From Bacillota bacterium (GTDB lineage: Bacteria > Bacillota > Clostridia > Tissierellales > MES13), in the NCBI GenBank assembly GCA_009711765.1, contig VEND01000148.1, positions 1-33,523 of the forward strand: a stretch of 33,523 bases of DNA, read 5' to 3'. The notes below the pieces were generated by a model, which ran no database searches, was not told the DNA's origin, and worked only from the letters and a program-made list of their open reading frames with translations. A program made the position numbers and the translations under genes. This document shows positions 1-8,602 of this stretch, in pieces. Each line of letters begins with the position of its first letter. Position 1 is the first letter of the stretch.

Positions 1-355
1 TTATCGCCACTACTTTTCCATCCCTTGGGGCTACTATTTCATTTTCCATCTTCATAGCTTCTAATATTAATAGTACATCTCCTTTATTCACTGTATCTCC
101 TTCACTTACCTTTATATCAAATACACTCCCTGGCATAGGTGCATCTATAGTTTCTCCTCCGCTAGGCGCTTTATTTATTTTTGTCTCTTTAGGTTTTGGT
201 TGTGGTTTTTGTACCTTTTTTACTGGTTTAGCCTTTGGTTTTTGCTTAGGTGTTGATTTTACTTCTCTTTTTACTTTATTATCATTTTTGCTTTTAACTT
301 CCTCAACTTCTACTTCATAGGTTTTACCATTAACACTAATGTTAAATTTTCTCAT
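1..355 (-). CDS. Biotin carrier subunit of a decarboxylase, C-terminus cut by window edge
   Basis: About 118 residues are visible from an ATG at 355; the end lies outside the window. The N-terminal 20 or so residues form a short beta-rich segment, followed by a linker rich in Lys, Pro and Gln (about residues 25-65), then a biotinyl/lipoyl domain. The biotin attachment motif AMKMEN is present, with the second K of the family motif as the expected biotinylated lysine. This is the usual architecture of the biotin carrier of sodium-pumping decarboxylases: carboxyl groups taken from methylmalonyl-CoA by the carboxyltransferase are carried on biotin to the membrane subunit. It follows the small membrane subunit by only 11 bases, so it belongs to the same operon. 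The family is clear. The substrate is inferred from the upstream mutase, epimerase and carboxyltransferase. A symbol such as mmdC would be by analogy only. Confidence 0.9.
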   Translation of the reverse strand, partial: MRKFNISVNGKTYEVEVEEVKSKNDNKVKREVKSTPKQKPKAKPVKKVQKPQPKPKETKINKAPSGGETIDAPMPGSVFDIKVSEGDTVNKGDVLLILEAMKMENEIVAPRDGKVVAI

Positions 356-366
356 TGATAAGCCCC

Positions 367-732
367 CTATATTTTATTATATATTTGTTCTTCTCTTCCA
401 GCTTTTGTCCAAGCTGAAGTATTTTGCTTTATTCTTTTTATATTTCTTATCCTTATTTGCGATGACTGCTTACCCATGCACTGAGCAACTGCTGCTGTTA
501 ATACTGCTACTAATTCTTCTTCATCCTCTTTTTTATTTTCGATAGTTTCTCTTTTTCTTTCAGGCTTTTTAGTTTTCTTTTTTAATGTTTTGTTATTTTC
601 TTTATAAAATAATTTCTTAAATCCAAATAATACAAAACATATAACTATTAAAGTAAGAAAAACAATAAACATACTAAATACAGTAACTATCAAGCCTTCA
701 GATAAAGAAACATTCATAATATCTTCTAACAA
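367..732 (-). CDS. Small membrane subunit of sodium-pumping decarboxylase (OadG/MmdD family)
   Basis: A 121-residue protein with one N-terminal membrane helix (about residues 14-38), then a charged Lys/Glu linker and a short conserved C-terminal segment containing AWTKAGREEQ. This helix-linker-tail layout is typical of the OadG-type subunit, which holds the carboxyltransferase and the membrane beta subunit together. The start is taken as TTG at 732 because GGGGTG lies 7 bases upstream. The next in-frame candidate, ATG at 717, lacks a comparable ribosome binding site. It lies between the carboxyltransferase and biotin carrier genes with short gaps, which fixes its role. The C-terminal tail begins after an Ala/Val-rich stretch (VAVLTAAVAQ) often seen in these subunits. 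The family assignment is by pattern and context, since these small subunits are poorly conserved. Confidence 0.82.
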   Translation of the reverse strand: MLEDIMNVSLSEGLIVTVFSMFIVFLTLIVICFVLFGFKKLFYKENNKTLKKKTKKPERKRETIENKKEDEEELVAVLTAAVAQCMGKQSSQIRIRNIKRIKQNTSAWTKAGREEQIYNKI

Positions 733-748
733 AGTTTATCACCCCAAT

Positions 749-2299
749 TTATAGTGGTAAGTTCCCATGTTTCTTAGATGGTAAATTCTCTCTTTTACTT
801 GATAACATATCAAAGGCACTTATAAGTCTAGGTCTAGTCTCTAAAGGCTTAATTACATCATCTACATATCCTCTAGAAGCTGCAACGTAAGGATTTGCAA
901 CTGTATCTTTATATTCGTTTATTTTTTCTGTTTTAGTTTCTAACGGATCATCTGACTTTTCTATTTCTTTTCTAAATATTATATTAGCTGCCCCCTGTGG
1001 TCCCATAACTGCAATTTCAGCTGTTGGCCATGCAAGTACTAAGTCAGACTTAAGATGTCTACTACACATAGCTATATATGCTCCTCCATAGGCTTTTCTT
1101 AATATAACTGTTACCTTAGGAACTGTTGCTTCTGAATATGCATAAAGCATTTTTGCTCCATGTCTTATAATTCCACCATATTCTTGGTCAGTTCCTGGTA
1201 AAAATCCTGGAACATCAACTAAACTTAATAAAGGTATATTAAAAGAATCACAAGTTCTTATAAATCTTGAAGCTTTATCAGATGCATTTATATCTAAACA
1301 ACCTGCTAATACCCTTGGTTGATTTGCAATAACACCAACAGAACGTCCATTAAGTCTTATAAAGCCAGTTATAATATTTTGTGCATAATAAGGTTGTACT
1401 TCTAAGAAATTATTATTATCTGCTAAAATTTCTATAACTTCTTTCATATCATAGGGTTTATTAGCATTATCTGGAACAATACTATTAAGTTCTTCATTCA
1501 TTCTATTGATATCGTCTTCTGGATTAAATACCGGGGCTTCTTCTAAGTTATTAGATGGTAAGAAACTTAAAAGATTTTTTATATTTTCTAAAGTGTCCTC
1601 TTCATTTTCATTAATAAAATGAGCAACTCCACTGGTATTATTATGAGTCATTGCTCCACCTAATTCTTCTGCTGAAACTTCTTCTCCTGTAACTGTTTTT
1701 ATAACTTGTGGTCCTGTTATAAACATTTTACTTGTATTATCTACCATAAATATAAAGTCTGTTAAAGCTGGTGAATAAACTGCTCCTCCAGCGCAAGGAC
1801 CCATTATAACTGAAATCTGAGGTATAACCCCTGAAGCTATTGTATTATTATAAAAAATATTTCCATATCCTGATAAAGCATCAACACCTTCTTGTATTCT
1901 AGCTCCACCGGAATCATTAATACCAACTAAAGGTGCTCCTGTTTTCATTGCCATTTCTTGAACTTTACAAATTTTAGCTGCATGCATTTCTCCTAATGAT
2001 CCACCTATGACAGTAAAATCTTGGGCAAATACATAAATTAATCTTCCATCTACGGTTCCATATCCTGTTACTACACCTTCTCCTGGCATTTTTTTATTTT
2101 CCATTCCAAAATTAGTACATCTATGTTCTACAAAGGTATCTAGCTCTACAAAGCTTCCCTCATCTAAAAGCTTATTTATTCTTTCACGGGCAGTATATTT
2201 TCCTTTTTTGTGTTGCTTTTCTATTCTTTTTTCTCCCCCACCCATTTTTACTTTTTCCTTTAGAGCATTTAATTCTTCAATTTTTTTACTCGTTGACAT
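749..2299 (-). CDS. mmdA: Methylmalonyl-CoA decarboxylase alpha subunit (carboxyltransferase)
   Basis: A 516-residue acyl-CoA carboxyltransferase with both crotonase-like halves, the normal length for MmdA and PccB proteins. Visible signatures are [13 protein letters not shown] and [12 protein letters not shown] in the N-terminal half, which form the CoA pocket and oxyanion hole, and [20 protein letters not shown] and [10 protein letters not shown] in the C-terminal half. The enzyme moves the carboxyl group of methylmalonyl-CoA to biotin, releasing propionyl-CoA. The same fold serves propionyl-CoA carboxylase. The downstream OadG-type subunit and free biotin carrier, with no biotin carboxylase gene in view, favour the decarboxylase. 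The start is the ATG behind AAAGGAGGG. It lies 19 bases after the epimerase gene in the same operon. Confidence 0.92.
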   Translation of the reverse strand: MSTSKKIEELNALKEKVKMGGGEKRIEKQHKKGKYTARERINKLLDEGSFVELDTFVEHRCTNFGMENKKMPGEGVVTGYGTVDGRLIYVFAQDFTVIGGSLGEMHAAKICKVQEMAMKTGAPLVGINDSGGARIQEGVDALSGYGNIFYNNTIASGVIPQISVIMGPCAGGAVYSPALTDFIFMVDNTSKMFITGPQVIKTVTGEEVSAEELGGAMTHNNTSGVAHFINENEEDTLENIKNLLSFLPSNNLEEAPVFNPEDDINRMNEELNSIVPDNANKPYDMKEVIEILADNNNFLEVQPYYAQNIITGFIRLNGRSVGVIANQPRVLAGCLDINASDKASRFIRTCDSFNIPLLSLVDVPGFLPGTDQEYGGIIRHGAKMLYAYSEATVPKVTVILRKAYGGAYIAMCSRHLKSDLVLAWPTAEIAVMGPQGAANIIFRKEIEKSDDPLETKTEKINEYKDTVANPYVAASRGYVDDVIKPLETRPRLISAFDMLSSKRENLPSKKHGNLPL

Positions 2300-2318
2300 A
2301 AAAACCCTCCTTTAGAAA

Positions 2319-2720
2319 TTAGTCTCTTTCACAAAGCTCTACTAAAACACCATGGGTACTTTTCGGGTGTAAAAATGCTATTTTTGCTCCTCCAGCACCA
2401 TATCTTGGTTTTTCATCTATCATTTTAATTCCTTTTTCTTTCATTTCTTTAATTGCTTTTTCTATATCATCTACTCTATAAGCTATATGTTGAATTCCTT
2501 CTCCCTTTTTTTCGATATATTTATAAATAGGTCCCTCTTTATCAGTTGATTCTAAAAGTTCCATTTCAGTATCTCCCACAGGTAAAAATGCAACCTTTAC
2601 CCTTTGGTCTTTAACTACCTCTGTTCCTTGTAATTCTAATCCTAAAACATCTCTATAAAATTTTAATGTTTCCTCTAAATCCTTAACAGCAACTCCTATG
2701 TGGTCTACCTTTTTTACCAT
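2319..2720 (-). CDS. mce: Methylmalonyl-CoA epimerase
   Basis: A 133-residue single-unit glyoxalase/VOC-fold protein. It begins VDHIGVAVKDLEET, typical of methylmalonyl-CoA epimerase. His7, His78 (in GIQHIAYRV) and Glu128 (in VLVELCE) fit three of the metal ligands of the family. It converts between the S and R forms of methylmalonyl-CoA, which links the decarboxylase (S form) to the B12 mutase (R form). Its place between the meaB-type gene and the carboxyltransferase gene is as expected for that job. The ATG follows GTAGGGGG. Length matches known epimerases. A generic VOC protein is the only alternative, and context argues against it. Confidence 0.93.
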   Translation of the reverse strand: MVKKVDHIGVAVKDLEETLKFYRDVLGLELQGTEVVKDQRVKVAFLPVGDTEMELLESTDKEGPIYKYIEKKGEGIQHIAYRVDDIEKAIKEMKEKGIKMIDEKPRYGAGGAKIAFLHPKSTHGVLVELCERD

Positions 2721-2731
2721 GATAATACCCC

Positions 2732-3679
2732 CTACTTTTTTATTAACTTTATAATTTCATCCCTTGAAGTATATGGATTCGATTTTCTTATGGCAACTTT
2801 CTTTGCTATAGTATCTAATCCTTCATGTTCATCTGTTATTCTATGTACCATTTCCATTAATTCTTCTTCTACAAGATTTAATATTTCAAGCTTAGCATTT
2901 TTTTCCCTTCTTAATTTAAACTTACCACTTTTAAACATATCTTCTTTATGTTTTATTATATTGTCAAGTAGATTATTAACTCCTTCATTTTTTACAGCAG
3001 AAAGTTTTGTAACCGGTGGTCTCCAGGTATCATATTTTTTAAAATCTAACATCATCTCTAACTCAAGTGCTGTTTTATCAGCTCCATCTAAATCACTTTT
3101 GTTAACTGCAAATACATCACCTATCTCCATGATTCCTGCCTTTATAGCCTGTATATCATCGCCAAGACCAGGTACCATAACCATAACTACTGTATCTGCA
3201 CTTTTAACTATATCTACCTCTGATTGACCAACACCTACAGTCTCTATAAAAATATAATCAACACCATAGATATCTAAAATATTAACTGCTCCTTTGGTTG
3301 CCTTTGATAATCCTCCTAGATGACCTCTAGTTCCCATACTTCTTATAAAAACCCCAGGATCAGTTGCTAAATCACTCATTCTTACTCTATCTCCTAGAAT
3401 AGAGCCTCCTGTAAATGGGCTAGTAGGATCTACTGCTATTACACCTACCTTTTTATCATTTTTTCTTAAGAGTTTAACAAGTTTATCTGTTAATGTACTC
3501 TTTCCACCTCCTGGAGGCCCTGTTATTCCTATGACATGTGCATTGCCTGTTTTATCATAATGTTTTTTTATAACTTCAATTGCCCTTTTATCATTATTTT
3601 CAATTAAAGAGATAAGACGAGCACAAGCCCTCTTATCTCCTTTTATTAATCTTTTGCCTAATTCCAAATTAAGCACCAC
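2732..3679 (-). CDS. meaB: MeaB/ArgK-type GTPase, methylmalonyl-CoA mutase chaperone
   Basis: A 315-residue G3E-class GTPase. The Walker A motif GPPGGGKST is at about residues 54-62. DPTSPFTGG, the ETVGVGQSE switch region and the guanine-specifying NKSD are all present in order. MeaB proteins guard loading and repair of the adenosylcobalamin cofactor in methylmalonyl-CoA mutase, and the gene follows the two mutase genes directly. The start is uncertain. GTG at 3679 gives the listed protein, while TTG four codons later (3667) has AGGTGG placed 8 bases ahead. Proteins of this family were once called ArgK or LAO/AO transport kinase; that label is a historical misannotation. Confidence 0.93.
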   Translation of the reverse strand: MVLNLELGKRLIKGDKRACARLISLIENNDKRAIEVIKKHYDKTGNAHVIGITGPPGGGKSTLTDKLVKLLRKNDKKVGVIAVDPTSPFTGGSILGDRVRMSDLATDPGVFIRSMGTRGHLGGLSKATKGAVNILDIYGVDYIFIETVGVGQSEVDIVKSADTVVMVMVPGLGDDIQAIKAGIMEIGDVFAVNKSDLDGADKTALELEMMLDFKKYDTWRPPVTKLSAVKNEGVNNLLDNIIKHKEDMFKSGKFKLRREKNAKLEILNLVEEELMEMVHRITDEHEGLDTIAKKVAIRKSNPYTSRDEIIKLIKK

Positions 3680-3685
3680 CTAAAG

Positions 3686-4087
3686 TTATTTCCTTTTTAC
3701 ATTTTTCTTTATAAAATCAATGGTTTCTGTTGTAGGTGTTCCTGGAGTAAATATCTCTTTTATTCCTGCTTCTTTTAAAGAAGGAATATCATCTTCTGGT
3801 ATTACTCCACCTCCTACAACTAATATATCATTTGCATTTTCTTTTTTAAGTAGTTTAACTACTTTAGGGAATAAATGATTATGTGCTCCTGATAATATAC
3901 TCATAGCAACCACATCTACATCCTCTTGAATAGCTGCAGATACTATTTGCTCTGGTGTCTGTCTTAAACCTGTATATATAACCTCCATACCAGCATCTCT
4001 TAAAGCCCTAGCTACAACTTTAGCTCCTCTATCATGTCCATCAAGACCTGGCTTGGCTACTAACACTCTTATAGGTCTTTCAGCCAT
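3686..4087 (-). CDS. Methylmalonyl-CoA mutase, separate B12-binding subunit
   Basis: A 133-residue stand-alone cobalamin-binding domain. The motif DGHDRG (residues 16-21) supplies the histidine, His18, that replaces dimethylbenzimidazole as lower cobalt ligand. SILSG (63-67) and [10 protein letters not shown] (91-100) complete the B12-binding Rossmann signature. It corresponds to the C-terminal domain of one-chain methylmalonyl-CoA mutases and must pair with the catalytic subunit encoded 22 bases upstream. Split mutases of this kind are known in archaea and some anaerobic Firmicutes. The start ATG is preceded by TAAGGAGGT. There is nothing to suggest truncation: the domain is complete and ends in a short basic tail. 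Confidence 0.94.
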   Translation of the reverse strand: MAERPIRVLVAKPGLDGHDRGAKVVARALRDAGMEVIYTGLRQTPEQIVSAAIQEDVDVVAMSILSGAHNHLFPKVVKLLKKENANDILVVGGGVIPEDDIPSLKEAGIKEIFTPGTPTTETIDFIKKNVKRK

Positions 4088-4109
4088 TTTTCTACCTCCT
4101 TAAACTTTT

Positions 4110-5789
4110 CTATAATATTACCGACTGTTGATATTCTCCAAATACTTCTCTTAATACTCCACAAATTTCTCCTAACGTTGCATACTCTTTAACTGCTTTT
4201 ATAATATAAGGCATTGTATTTTCATTTTCTTCAGCTGCTTTTTTTAGTTCGTTAAGACTTATTTTTACCTTTTCATTATCTCTTTCTTCTTTAAGATTTT
4301 TAAGTTTTTCTTCTTGCATTCTACCTACTTTAGGATCAACTTTTAATAAGTCCTTTTTAGGTTCTTTATCTACTTTAAATTTATTCATACCAACTACTAT
4401 TCTGTCCTTTGATTCTATTTCCTTTTGATAGTTATAAGCACTATCTTGAATTTCCTTTTGTATATATCCTTTTTCTATCGCCTTAGGAGCTCCACCTAAT
4501 TCATCAATCCTATCGATATGCTTCATAGCTTCTTTTTCTATTTCTTTAGTTAAATTCTCTATATAATAAGAACCTGCTAGTGGGTCTATTGTTTCAGCCA
4601 CTCCACTTTCATGGGCAACTATTTGCTGTGTTCTTAAAGCTATCCTTACTGAATCCTCAGTAGGTAAAGCTAACGCTTCATCTCTAGAGTTAGTATGAAG
4701 TGATTGAGTACCTCCTAATACTGCAGCTAATGTTTGTATAGCGACACGTACAATATTATTATCTGGCTGCTGTGCAGTTAGTGTAGAACCTGCTGTTTGT
4801 GTATGGAATTTAAGTCTCATTGATTTAGGATTTTTAGCTTTAAACCTTTCTTTCATAATCTTAGCCCATAGCTTTCTAGCTGCTCTAAACTTAGATACTT
4901 CTTCTAATAAATCATTATGGGCATTAAAGAAAAATGATAATCTAGGAGCAAAAGCATCAACATCTAATCCTGCATCTATAGCTGCATCAACATAAGCTAT
5001 TCCATCAGCTAATGTAAATGCAACCTCCTGTGCTGCTGTTGAACCTGCCTCTCTAATGTGATAGCCTGAAATACTTATTGTATTCCATTTAGGTACATTT
5101 TTAGAACAATACTCAAATATATCAGTAATAAGTCTCATTGATGGTTCTGGTGGAAATATGTAAGTTCCCCTTGCTATATATTCTTTTAATATATCATTTT
5201 GTATTGTTCCTCTTAATTTATCTTCAGAAACGCCCTGTTTTTCAGCAACTGCAATATACATTGCAAGTAATACACTGGCAGGTGCATTTATAGTCATTGA
5301 TGTACTAACCTTATCTAAAGGTATCCCATCAAATAAAATTTCCATATCAGCTAATGAATCTATAGCTACTCCAACTTTTCCTACTTCTCCTTGAGATAAT
5401 AGATGATTAGAGTCATACCCTATTTGTGTAGGAAGATCAAATGCAACACTTAAACCCGTTTGGCCCTGTTCTAATAAATACTTATATCTTTTATTTGATT
5501 CCTCAGCTGTTGCAAATCCTGCATATTGTCTCATAGTCCAGAATCTACCTCTATACATTGTAGGCTGCACTCCCCTTGTGAAGGGATACTTTCCTGGGAA
5601 TCCTATTTCTTCATTGTAATCTATATCTTCTACATCTTCTGGAGTATAAACTCTGTTAACTTCTAATCCTGAACCAGTAGTAAATTGATCTTTTCTTTCT
5701 GGGAAACGTGAAACTGTTTTTTCTACCTCATTATTTTCCCACTCTTTTTTTGACATTTTAATCTGGTCCAATTTTTCCTTTTCAAACAT
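4110..5789 (-). CDS. Methylmalonyl-CoA mutase, catalytic subunit without B12 domain
   Basis: A 559-residue TIM-barrel mutase subunit, the length expected when the B12 domain is a separate protein. It carries the family hallmark [20 protein letters not shown]. Tyr89 in RQYAGF, Arg207 in IARGTY and His244 in SGYHIREAG fall at the same positions as the Propionibacterium active-site residues that I recall. The Tyr/Arg pair is associated with methylmalonyl-CoA rather than isobutyryl-CoA specificity. It rearranges succinyl-CoA and (R)-methylmalonyl-CoA by radical chemistry with adenosylcobalamin. It is the first gene of the operon; ATG follows AAGGAGG by 8 bases. The direction of flux in the cell cannot be read from sequence. 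Production of propionate from succinate with sodium pumping is the likely use. Confidence 0.95.
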   Translation of the reverse strand: MFEKEKLDQIKMSKKEWENNEVEKTVSRFPERKDQFTTGSGLEVNRVYTPEDVEDIDYNEEIGFPGKYPFTRGVQPTMYRGRFWTMRQYAGFATAEESNKRYKYLLEQGQTGLSVAFDLPTQIGYDSNHLLSQGEVGKVGVAIDSLADMEILFDGIPLDKVSTSMTINAPASVLLAMYIAVAEKQGVSEDKLRGTIQNDILKEYIARGTYIFPPEPSMRLITDIFEYCSKNVPKWNTISISGYHIREAGSTAAQEVAFTLADGIAYVDAAIDAGLDVDAFAPRLSFFFNAHNDLLEEVSKFRAARKLWAKIMKERFKAKNPKSMRLKFHTQTAGSTLTAQQPDNNIVRVAIQTLAAVLGGTQSLHTNSRDEALALPTEDSVRIALRTQQIVAHESGVAETIDPLAGSYYIENLTKEIEKEAMKHIDRIDELGGAPKAIEKGYIQKEIQDSAYNYQKEIESKDRIVVGMNKFKVDKEPKKDLLKVDPKVGRMQEEKLKNLKEERDNEKVKISLNELKKAAEENENTMPYIIKAVKEYATLGEICGVLREVFGEYQQSVIL

Positions 5790-5852
5790 TTTTAAGCCTC
5801 CTTATTAATTGAATAGACTAATTACATATCATTTGAAAATGTTTTCCTTTGA

Positions 5853-5882
5853 GGATAATTAGCATTGTATACATGATTATCC
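5853..5882. repeat. Inverted repeat overlapping the mutase operon promoter
   Basis: GGATAAT at 5853-5859 is mirrored by ATTATCC at 5876-5882, with 16 bases between that include GTATAC. The right arm coincides with the proposed -10 element of the operon. The position suits an operator for an unknown regulator, but a chance dyad in AT-rich DNA is possible. Confidence 0.35.
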
Positions 5883-5904
5883 ATTCAAGTATAGACTATT
5901 ACAA
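5876..5904 (-). promoter_or_regulatory. Candidate sigma-A promoter of the methylmalonyl-CoA operon
   Basis: On the minus strand TTGTAA (5899-5904) and GATAAT (5876-5881) are separated by 17 bases, 4/6 and 5/6 matches to the vegetative consensus. Transcription would begin near 5869, giving a leader of about 80 bases before the mutase ATG at 5789. The match is moderate and the region is very AT-rich. Confidence 0.38.
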
Positions 5905-6118
5905 TATAGCTTATAATGCAATATTTATTTCAAAAATTTATTAATATAATTCGAAAATTTCACTATTATAATATTTTCAATTAAGGTGAAACTATTCCTA
6001 TTTAGGGATTTCAATTAATTGTTGAAGTTTTCTTAATATTTCTTAATATTTTTCTTCTTAAGTCTACAAATTAATACATTACCTGGGAAATAATTTTAAT
6101 TTTCTTATATTAAATGTC

Positions 6119-6150
6119 AAAAAAGGTATTGGCTTAAGCCAATACCTTTT
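6119..6150 (-). terminator. Intrinsic terminator after the thioesterase gene
   Basis: The 30 bases 6121-6150 form a perfect palindrome with arms AAAAGGTATTGGC and GCCAATACCTTTT and a TTAA loop. On the minus strand the hairpin is followed by a run of T (complement of the A-run 6119-6124). It sits directly behind the stop codon of the thioesterase gene and isolates it from the mutase operon. Confidence 0.85.
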
Positions 6151-6152
6151 GT

Positions 6153-6533
6153 TTAAATATTTTCTTTAAATTTTTCTATATTTACTATGTATCTAATATG
6201 ACTTCCTTCTCCTATCTTTTTTTCTTCATCAAATGCAACTACATTGAAAAAAAGTTTTTTACCTTCAATTTTAACAAGCTCTGCTTCTGCCCAAACTTTC
6301 ATACCTACAGGTGTTGCTTTTAAATGATTTACATTAACATTTATCCCTACAGTTGAATATTCACTTCCTAATTTTTCATCGACTGTCTTTAAAGAAGCAT
6401 TTTCCATAAGTCCTATCATCATTGGAGTAGCATATACATAAATATCACCACTACCAAATTCAGCTGCTGTATCTTTCTTTGTTACTATTTTTTCTACTCT
6501 TTTTTTCATACCCTTAACTAAATTAAATTCCAT
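6153..6533 (-). CDS. FlK-like hotdog thioesterase
   Basis: A 126-residue single hotdog-domain protein. The stretch YATPMMIGLMENAS is characteristic of the family that includes the fluoroacetyl-CoA thioesterase FlK. Thr36, Glu44 and His70 have the same spacing (8 and 26) as the FlK catalytic residues Thr42, Glu50 and His76 that I recall. The family hydrolyses acyl-CoA esters, but most members have no known natural substrate. Specificity for fluoroacetyl-CoA should not be assumed. It is flanked by terminators on both sides, so it appears to be its own unit between ftsH and the methylmalonyl-CoA operon. A role in clearing acyl-CoA side products is possible but only inference. The ATG at 6533 follows GGAGGTGAT. 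Confidence 0.8.
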   Translation of the reverse strand: MEFNLVKGMKKRVEKIVTKKDTAAEFGSGDIYVYATPMMIGLMENASLKTVDEKLGSEYSTVGINVNVNHLKATPVGMKVWAEAELVKIEGKKLFFNVVAFDEEKKIGEGSHIRYIVNIEKFKENI

Positions 6534-6579
6534 ATTATCACCTCCATATTATTCTACCATATTTTTTATTAATTATAAT

Positions 6580-6605
6580 AAAGACAGCCTAAAAAGGCTG
6601 TCTTT
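6580..6605 (-). terminator. Hairpin terminator at the end of ftsH
   Basis: The arms AAAGACAGCC (6580-6589) and GGCTGTCTTT (6596-6605) form a 10-pair stem overlapping the ftsH stop codon, with a six-base loop. The downstream minus-strand sequence is AT-rich but only weakly T-rich (TTTATTATAATT), so termination may be partial and allow some read-through into the thioesterase gene. Confidence 0.65.
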
Positions 6606-8497
6606 TATACTTCTTCATCAAAATTATCATCTATATTATTATCTTCAATATCCTCATCATCTTCTTCGATATCTGTATTAATATCTTCTAAGCTTTTACC
6701 TTCGTATATCGCTTCAAAGTCCTTTGCATCTAGTGTTTCTACTTCTAATAAAGCCTTAGCTACATTGTGTAATCTATCTATATTATCAGTTAATATTTTC
6801 TCAGCTCTTCTATATGCTTTATTAATCATTTCTCTCATTTCATTGTCTATCTCAGCTGCAATAAGTTCACTATAGTTTTTACTTCTTCCTAAATCTCTAC
6901 CTATAAATACTTCACTATCATCATCTCCATATGTCATAGGTCCAAGTTTGTCACTCATACCATAGTGGGTAATCATATTTCTTACTATTTTAGTTGCTCT
7001 TTCTATATCATTACTTGCTCCTGTTGAAATATCATCTAATACTAACTTTTCTGCAACTCTACCTCCAAGTAATTGAACCACTTGTTCTTCCATCTGAGTT
7101 TTAGATAAATAACTTCTATCCTTCTCCGGTAAATTCATAGTAAATCCACCAGCTTGACCCCTTGGCATAATAGTAACCATATGAACTGGATCTATATTAG
7201 GTAGAAGCTTAGCAACTACTGCATGCCCTGCTTCGTGATAAGCAGTTAATTTATTTTCTTCTTCAGTCCTTACTCTACTTTTCTTTTCTGGACCTGCTAT
7301 AAGTTTAGTAATCGCCTCTTCAATAATATGCATAGGTATCTTTTTATAATTTTGTCTTGCTGATAATAAGGCTGCTTCATTCAATAAGTTTTCTAAATTA
7401 GCAGGTGTAAATCCTATAGTTCTTTTAGCTATTACAGATAAATCAACATCCTCTGCTAATGGTTTACCCTTTGAATGTATTTTTAATATAGCTTCACGAC
7501 CTTTAATATCTGGTACACCAACTTGAACTTGTCTGTCAAATCTACCAGGTCTTAATAACGCAGGGTCTAATATATCAGGTCTATTTGTCGCTGCTATTAA
7601 GATTATTCCTTCATTTTCTCCAAAACCATCCATTTCAACTAACAGCTGATTTAAAGTTTGTTCTCTCTCATCATGGCCACCGCCTAATCCGGCACCTCTT
7701 CTTCTACCAACTGCATCTATTTCATCTATAAAAACTATACATGGTGAGCTCTTTTTAGCCTGTTCGAATAGGTCTCTTACCCTTGAAGCACCTACACCTA
7801 CAAACATTTCAACAAAATCTGAACCACTTATACTGAAAAATGGTACTCCTGCTTCTCCTGCAACTGCTTTTGATAAATAAGTTTTACCTGTACCAGGAGG
7901 TCCCACCATTAAAATTCCCTTTGGTATTCTAGCTCCTAAATTAATAAACTTCTTTGGATGTTTAAGGAAATGCACTACCTCTTCTAATTCTTCTTTTTCT
8001 TCTTCTAATCCTGCTACATCGTCAAATGTTACCTTCTTACCTTCATTTTCTTTATGCAACTTAGCTTTACTTTTACCAAAGGACATAACTCGTCCTCCGC
8101 CTCCTTGAGACTGCTGCATAAATACAAACCAAAATACTACAAAAATAAGAACCATAAATACTGTAGGTAATATCTGTAAGAACCATGGTGTTCCAGGTTC
8201 TTCTTTAGCACCTATTTCAATATTATTATCTTTCGCTAAAATTTCATAATATTCACGCTCTATTTCAGGTATATAAGAAGTGAATTGCTTACCATCTTTA
8301 AATTCTCCTTTAATGGCATTCTCCGTTATTTCCATACTTTTAATTTGATTAGGTTGATTTTCTATCATTTGTTCTAACTGTTTATACGGTAACTCAACAG
8401 CCTGTTCCATTGGTGATTTAAACACATATTGTACTATAAATATTAGAATTATGAATATAAGCAAATAAAAGCTTATACCTCTAAAAAACTTCCTCAA
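6605..8497 (-). CDS. ftsH: Membrane AAA+ zinc protease FtsH
   Basis: A 630-residue protease with two N-terminal membrane helices (about 8-27 and 105-127) enclosing a short extracytoplasmic domain, then an AAA+ ATPase and a zinc protease domain. Walker A GPPGTGKT is at 199-206, Walker B IVFIDEID at 254-261, the pore motif FVGVG near 232, and the zinc-binding HEAGH at 421-425. The C-terminus is a strongly acidic tail. FtsH degrades misassembled membrane proteins and specific regulators; in B. subtilis it is needed for normal sporulation and stress responses. The start is TTG at 8497: AGGAGG sits 7 bases upstream and no ATG is suitably placed. It follows hpt, as in B. subtilis. Confidence 0.97.
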   Translation of the reverse strand: MRKFFRGISFYLLIFIILIFIVQYVFKSPMEQAVELPYKQLEQMIENQPNQIKSMEITENAIKGEFKDGKQFTSYIPEIEREYYEILAKDNNIEIGAKEEPGTPWFLQILPTVFMVLIFVVFWFVFMQQSQGGGGRVMSFGKSKAKLHKENEGKKVTFDDVAGLEEEKEELEEVVHFLKHPKKFINLGARIPKGILMVGPPGTGKTYLSKAVAGEAGVPFFSISGSDFVEMFVGVGASRVRDLFEQAKKSSPCIVFIDEIDAVGRRRGAGLGGGHDEREQTLNQLLVEMDGFGENEGIILIAATNRPDILDPALLRPGRFDRQVQVGVPDIKGREAILKIHSKGKPLAEDVDLSVIAKRTIGFTPANLENLLNEAALLSARQNYKKIPMHIIEEAITKLIAGPEKKSRVRTEEENKLTAYHEAGHAVVAKLLPNIDPVHMVTIMPRGQAGGFTMNLPEKDRSYLSKTQMEEQVVQLLGGRVAEKLVLDDISTGASNDIERATKIVRNMITHYGMSDKLGPMTYGDDDSEVFIGRDLGRSKNYSELIAAEIDNEMREMINKAYRRAEKILTDNIDRLHNVAKALLEVETLDAKDFEAIYEGKSLEDINTDIEEDDEDIEDNNIDDNFDEEV

Positions 8498-8540
8498 CTA
8501 AGGTCCTCCTCTCCCATTTAAAACTAATTAGTATTACTAC

Positions 8541-8569
8541 ATTTTAACATATAAAATATTAAAAGGCAA
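8541..8569 (-). promoter_or_regulatory. Candidate sigma-A promoter of ftsH
   Basis: TTGCCT (complement of 8564-8569) and TAAAAT (complement of 8541-8546) are spaced by 17 bases on the minus strand, 4/6 and 5/6 matches. The -35 overlaps the possible hpt hairpin. It would give a leader of about 35-40 bases before the TTG start. Support is moderate. Confidence 0.4.
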
Positions 8570-8584
8570 TACGAGGCTATTACC
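8565..8584 (-). terminator. Possible weak terminator after hpt
   Basis: GGCAATA (8565-8571) and TATTACC (8578-8584) pair over 7 positions with one G-U wobble, around the loop CGAGGC. In the minus-strand transcript the stem is followed by TTTTAATATTTT. The stem is short, so this may only attenuate transcription into ftsH. Confidence 0.4.
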
Positions 8585-8602
8585 CGATAATTTCTTTTAA
8601 TA

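Larger units (their letters stand above)
5790..6118. other. Gene-free gap upstream of the methylmalonyl-CoA operon
   Basis: I see no convincing gene here on either strand; all frames are broken by frequent stops. The gap holds the candidate promoter and inverted repeat near 5853-5904, a second spaced pair TTTCAC (5958-5963) and GTGAAA (5986-5991), and a short direct repeat TCTTAATATTT near 6030-6053. A cobalamin riboswitch was looked for and not recognised. The length is unusual for this compact window. Confidence 0.6.

Noticed and set aside
2700-3227. Plus-strand open frame of 175 codons opposite meaB
   Set aside because: It is antisense to a well-recognised GTPase gene and its Ser/Ile/Leu-rich protein resembles nothing known.
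5842-5850. AGGA-type -35 block (AAAGGAAAA on the minus strand) as another sigma-H promoter
   Set aside because: No GAAT-containing -10 block lies 11 or 12 bases downstream.
5790-6118. Cobalamin riboswitch before the B12-dependent mutase operon
   Set aside because: No B12-box-like sequence or conserved GCCACT-type element was found on the minus strand in this gap.
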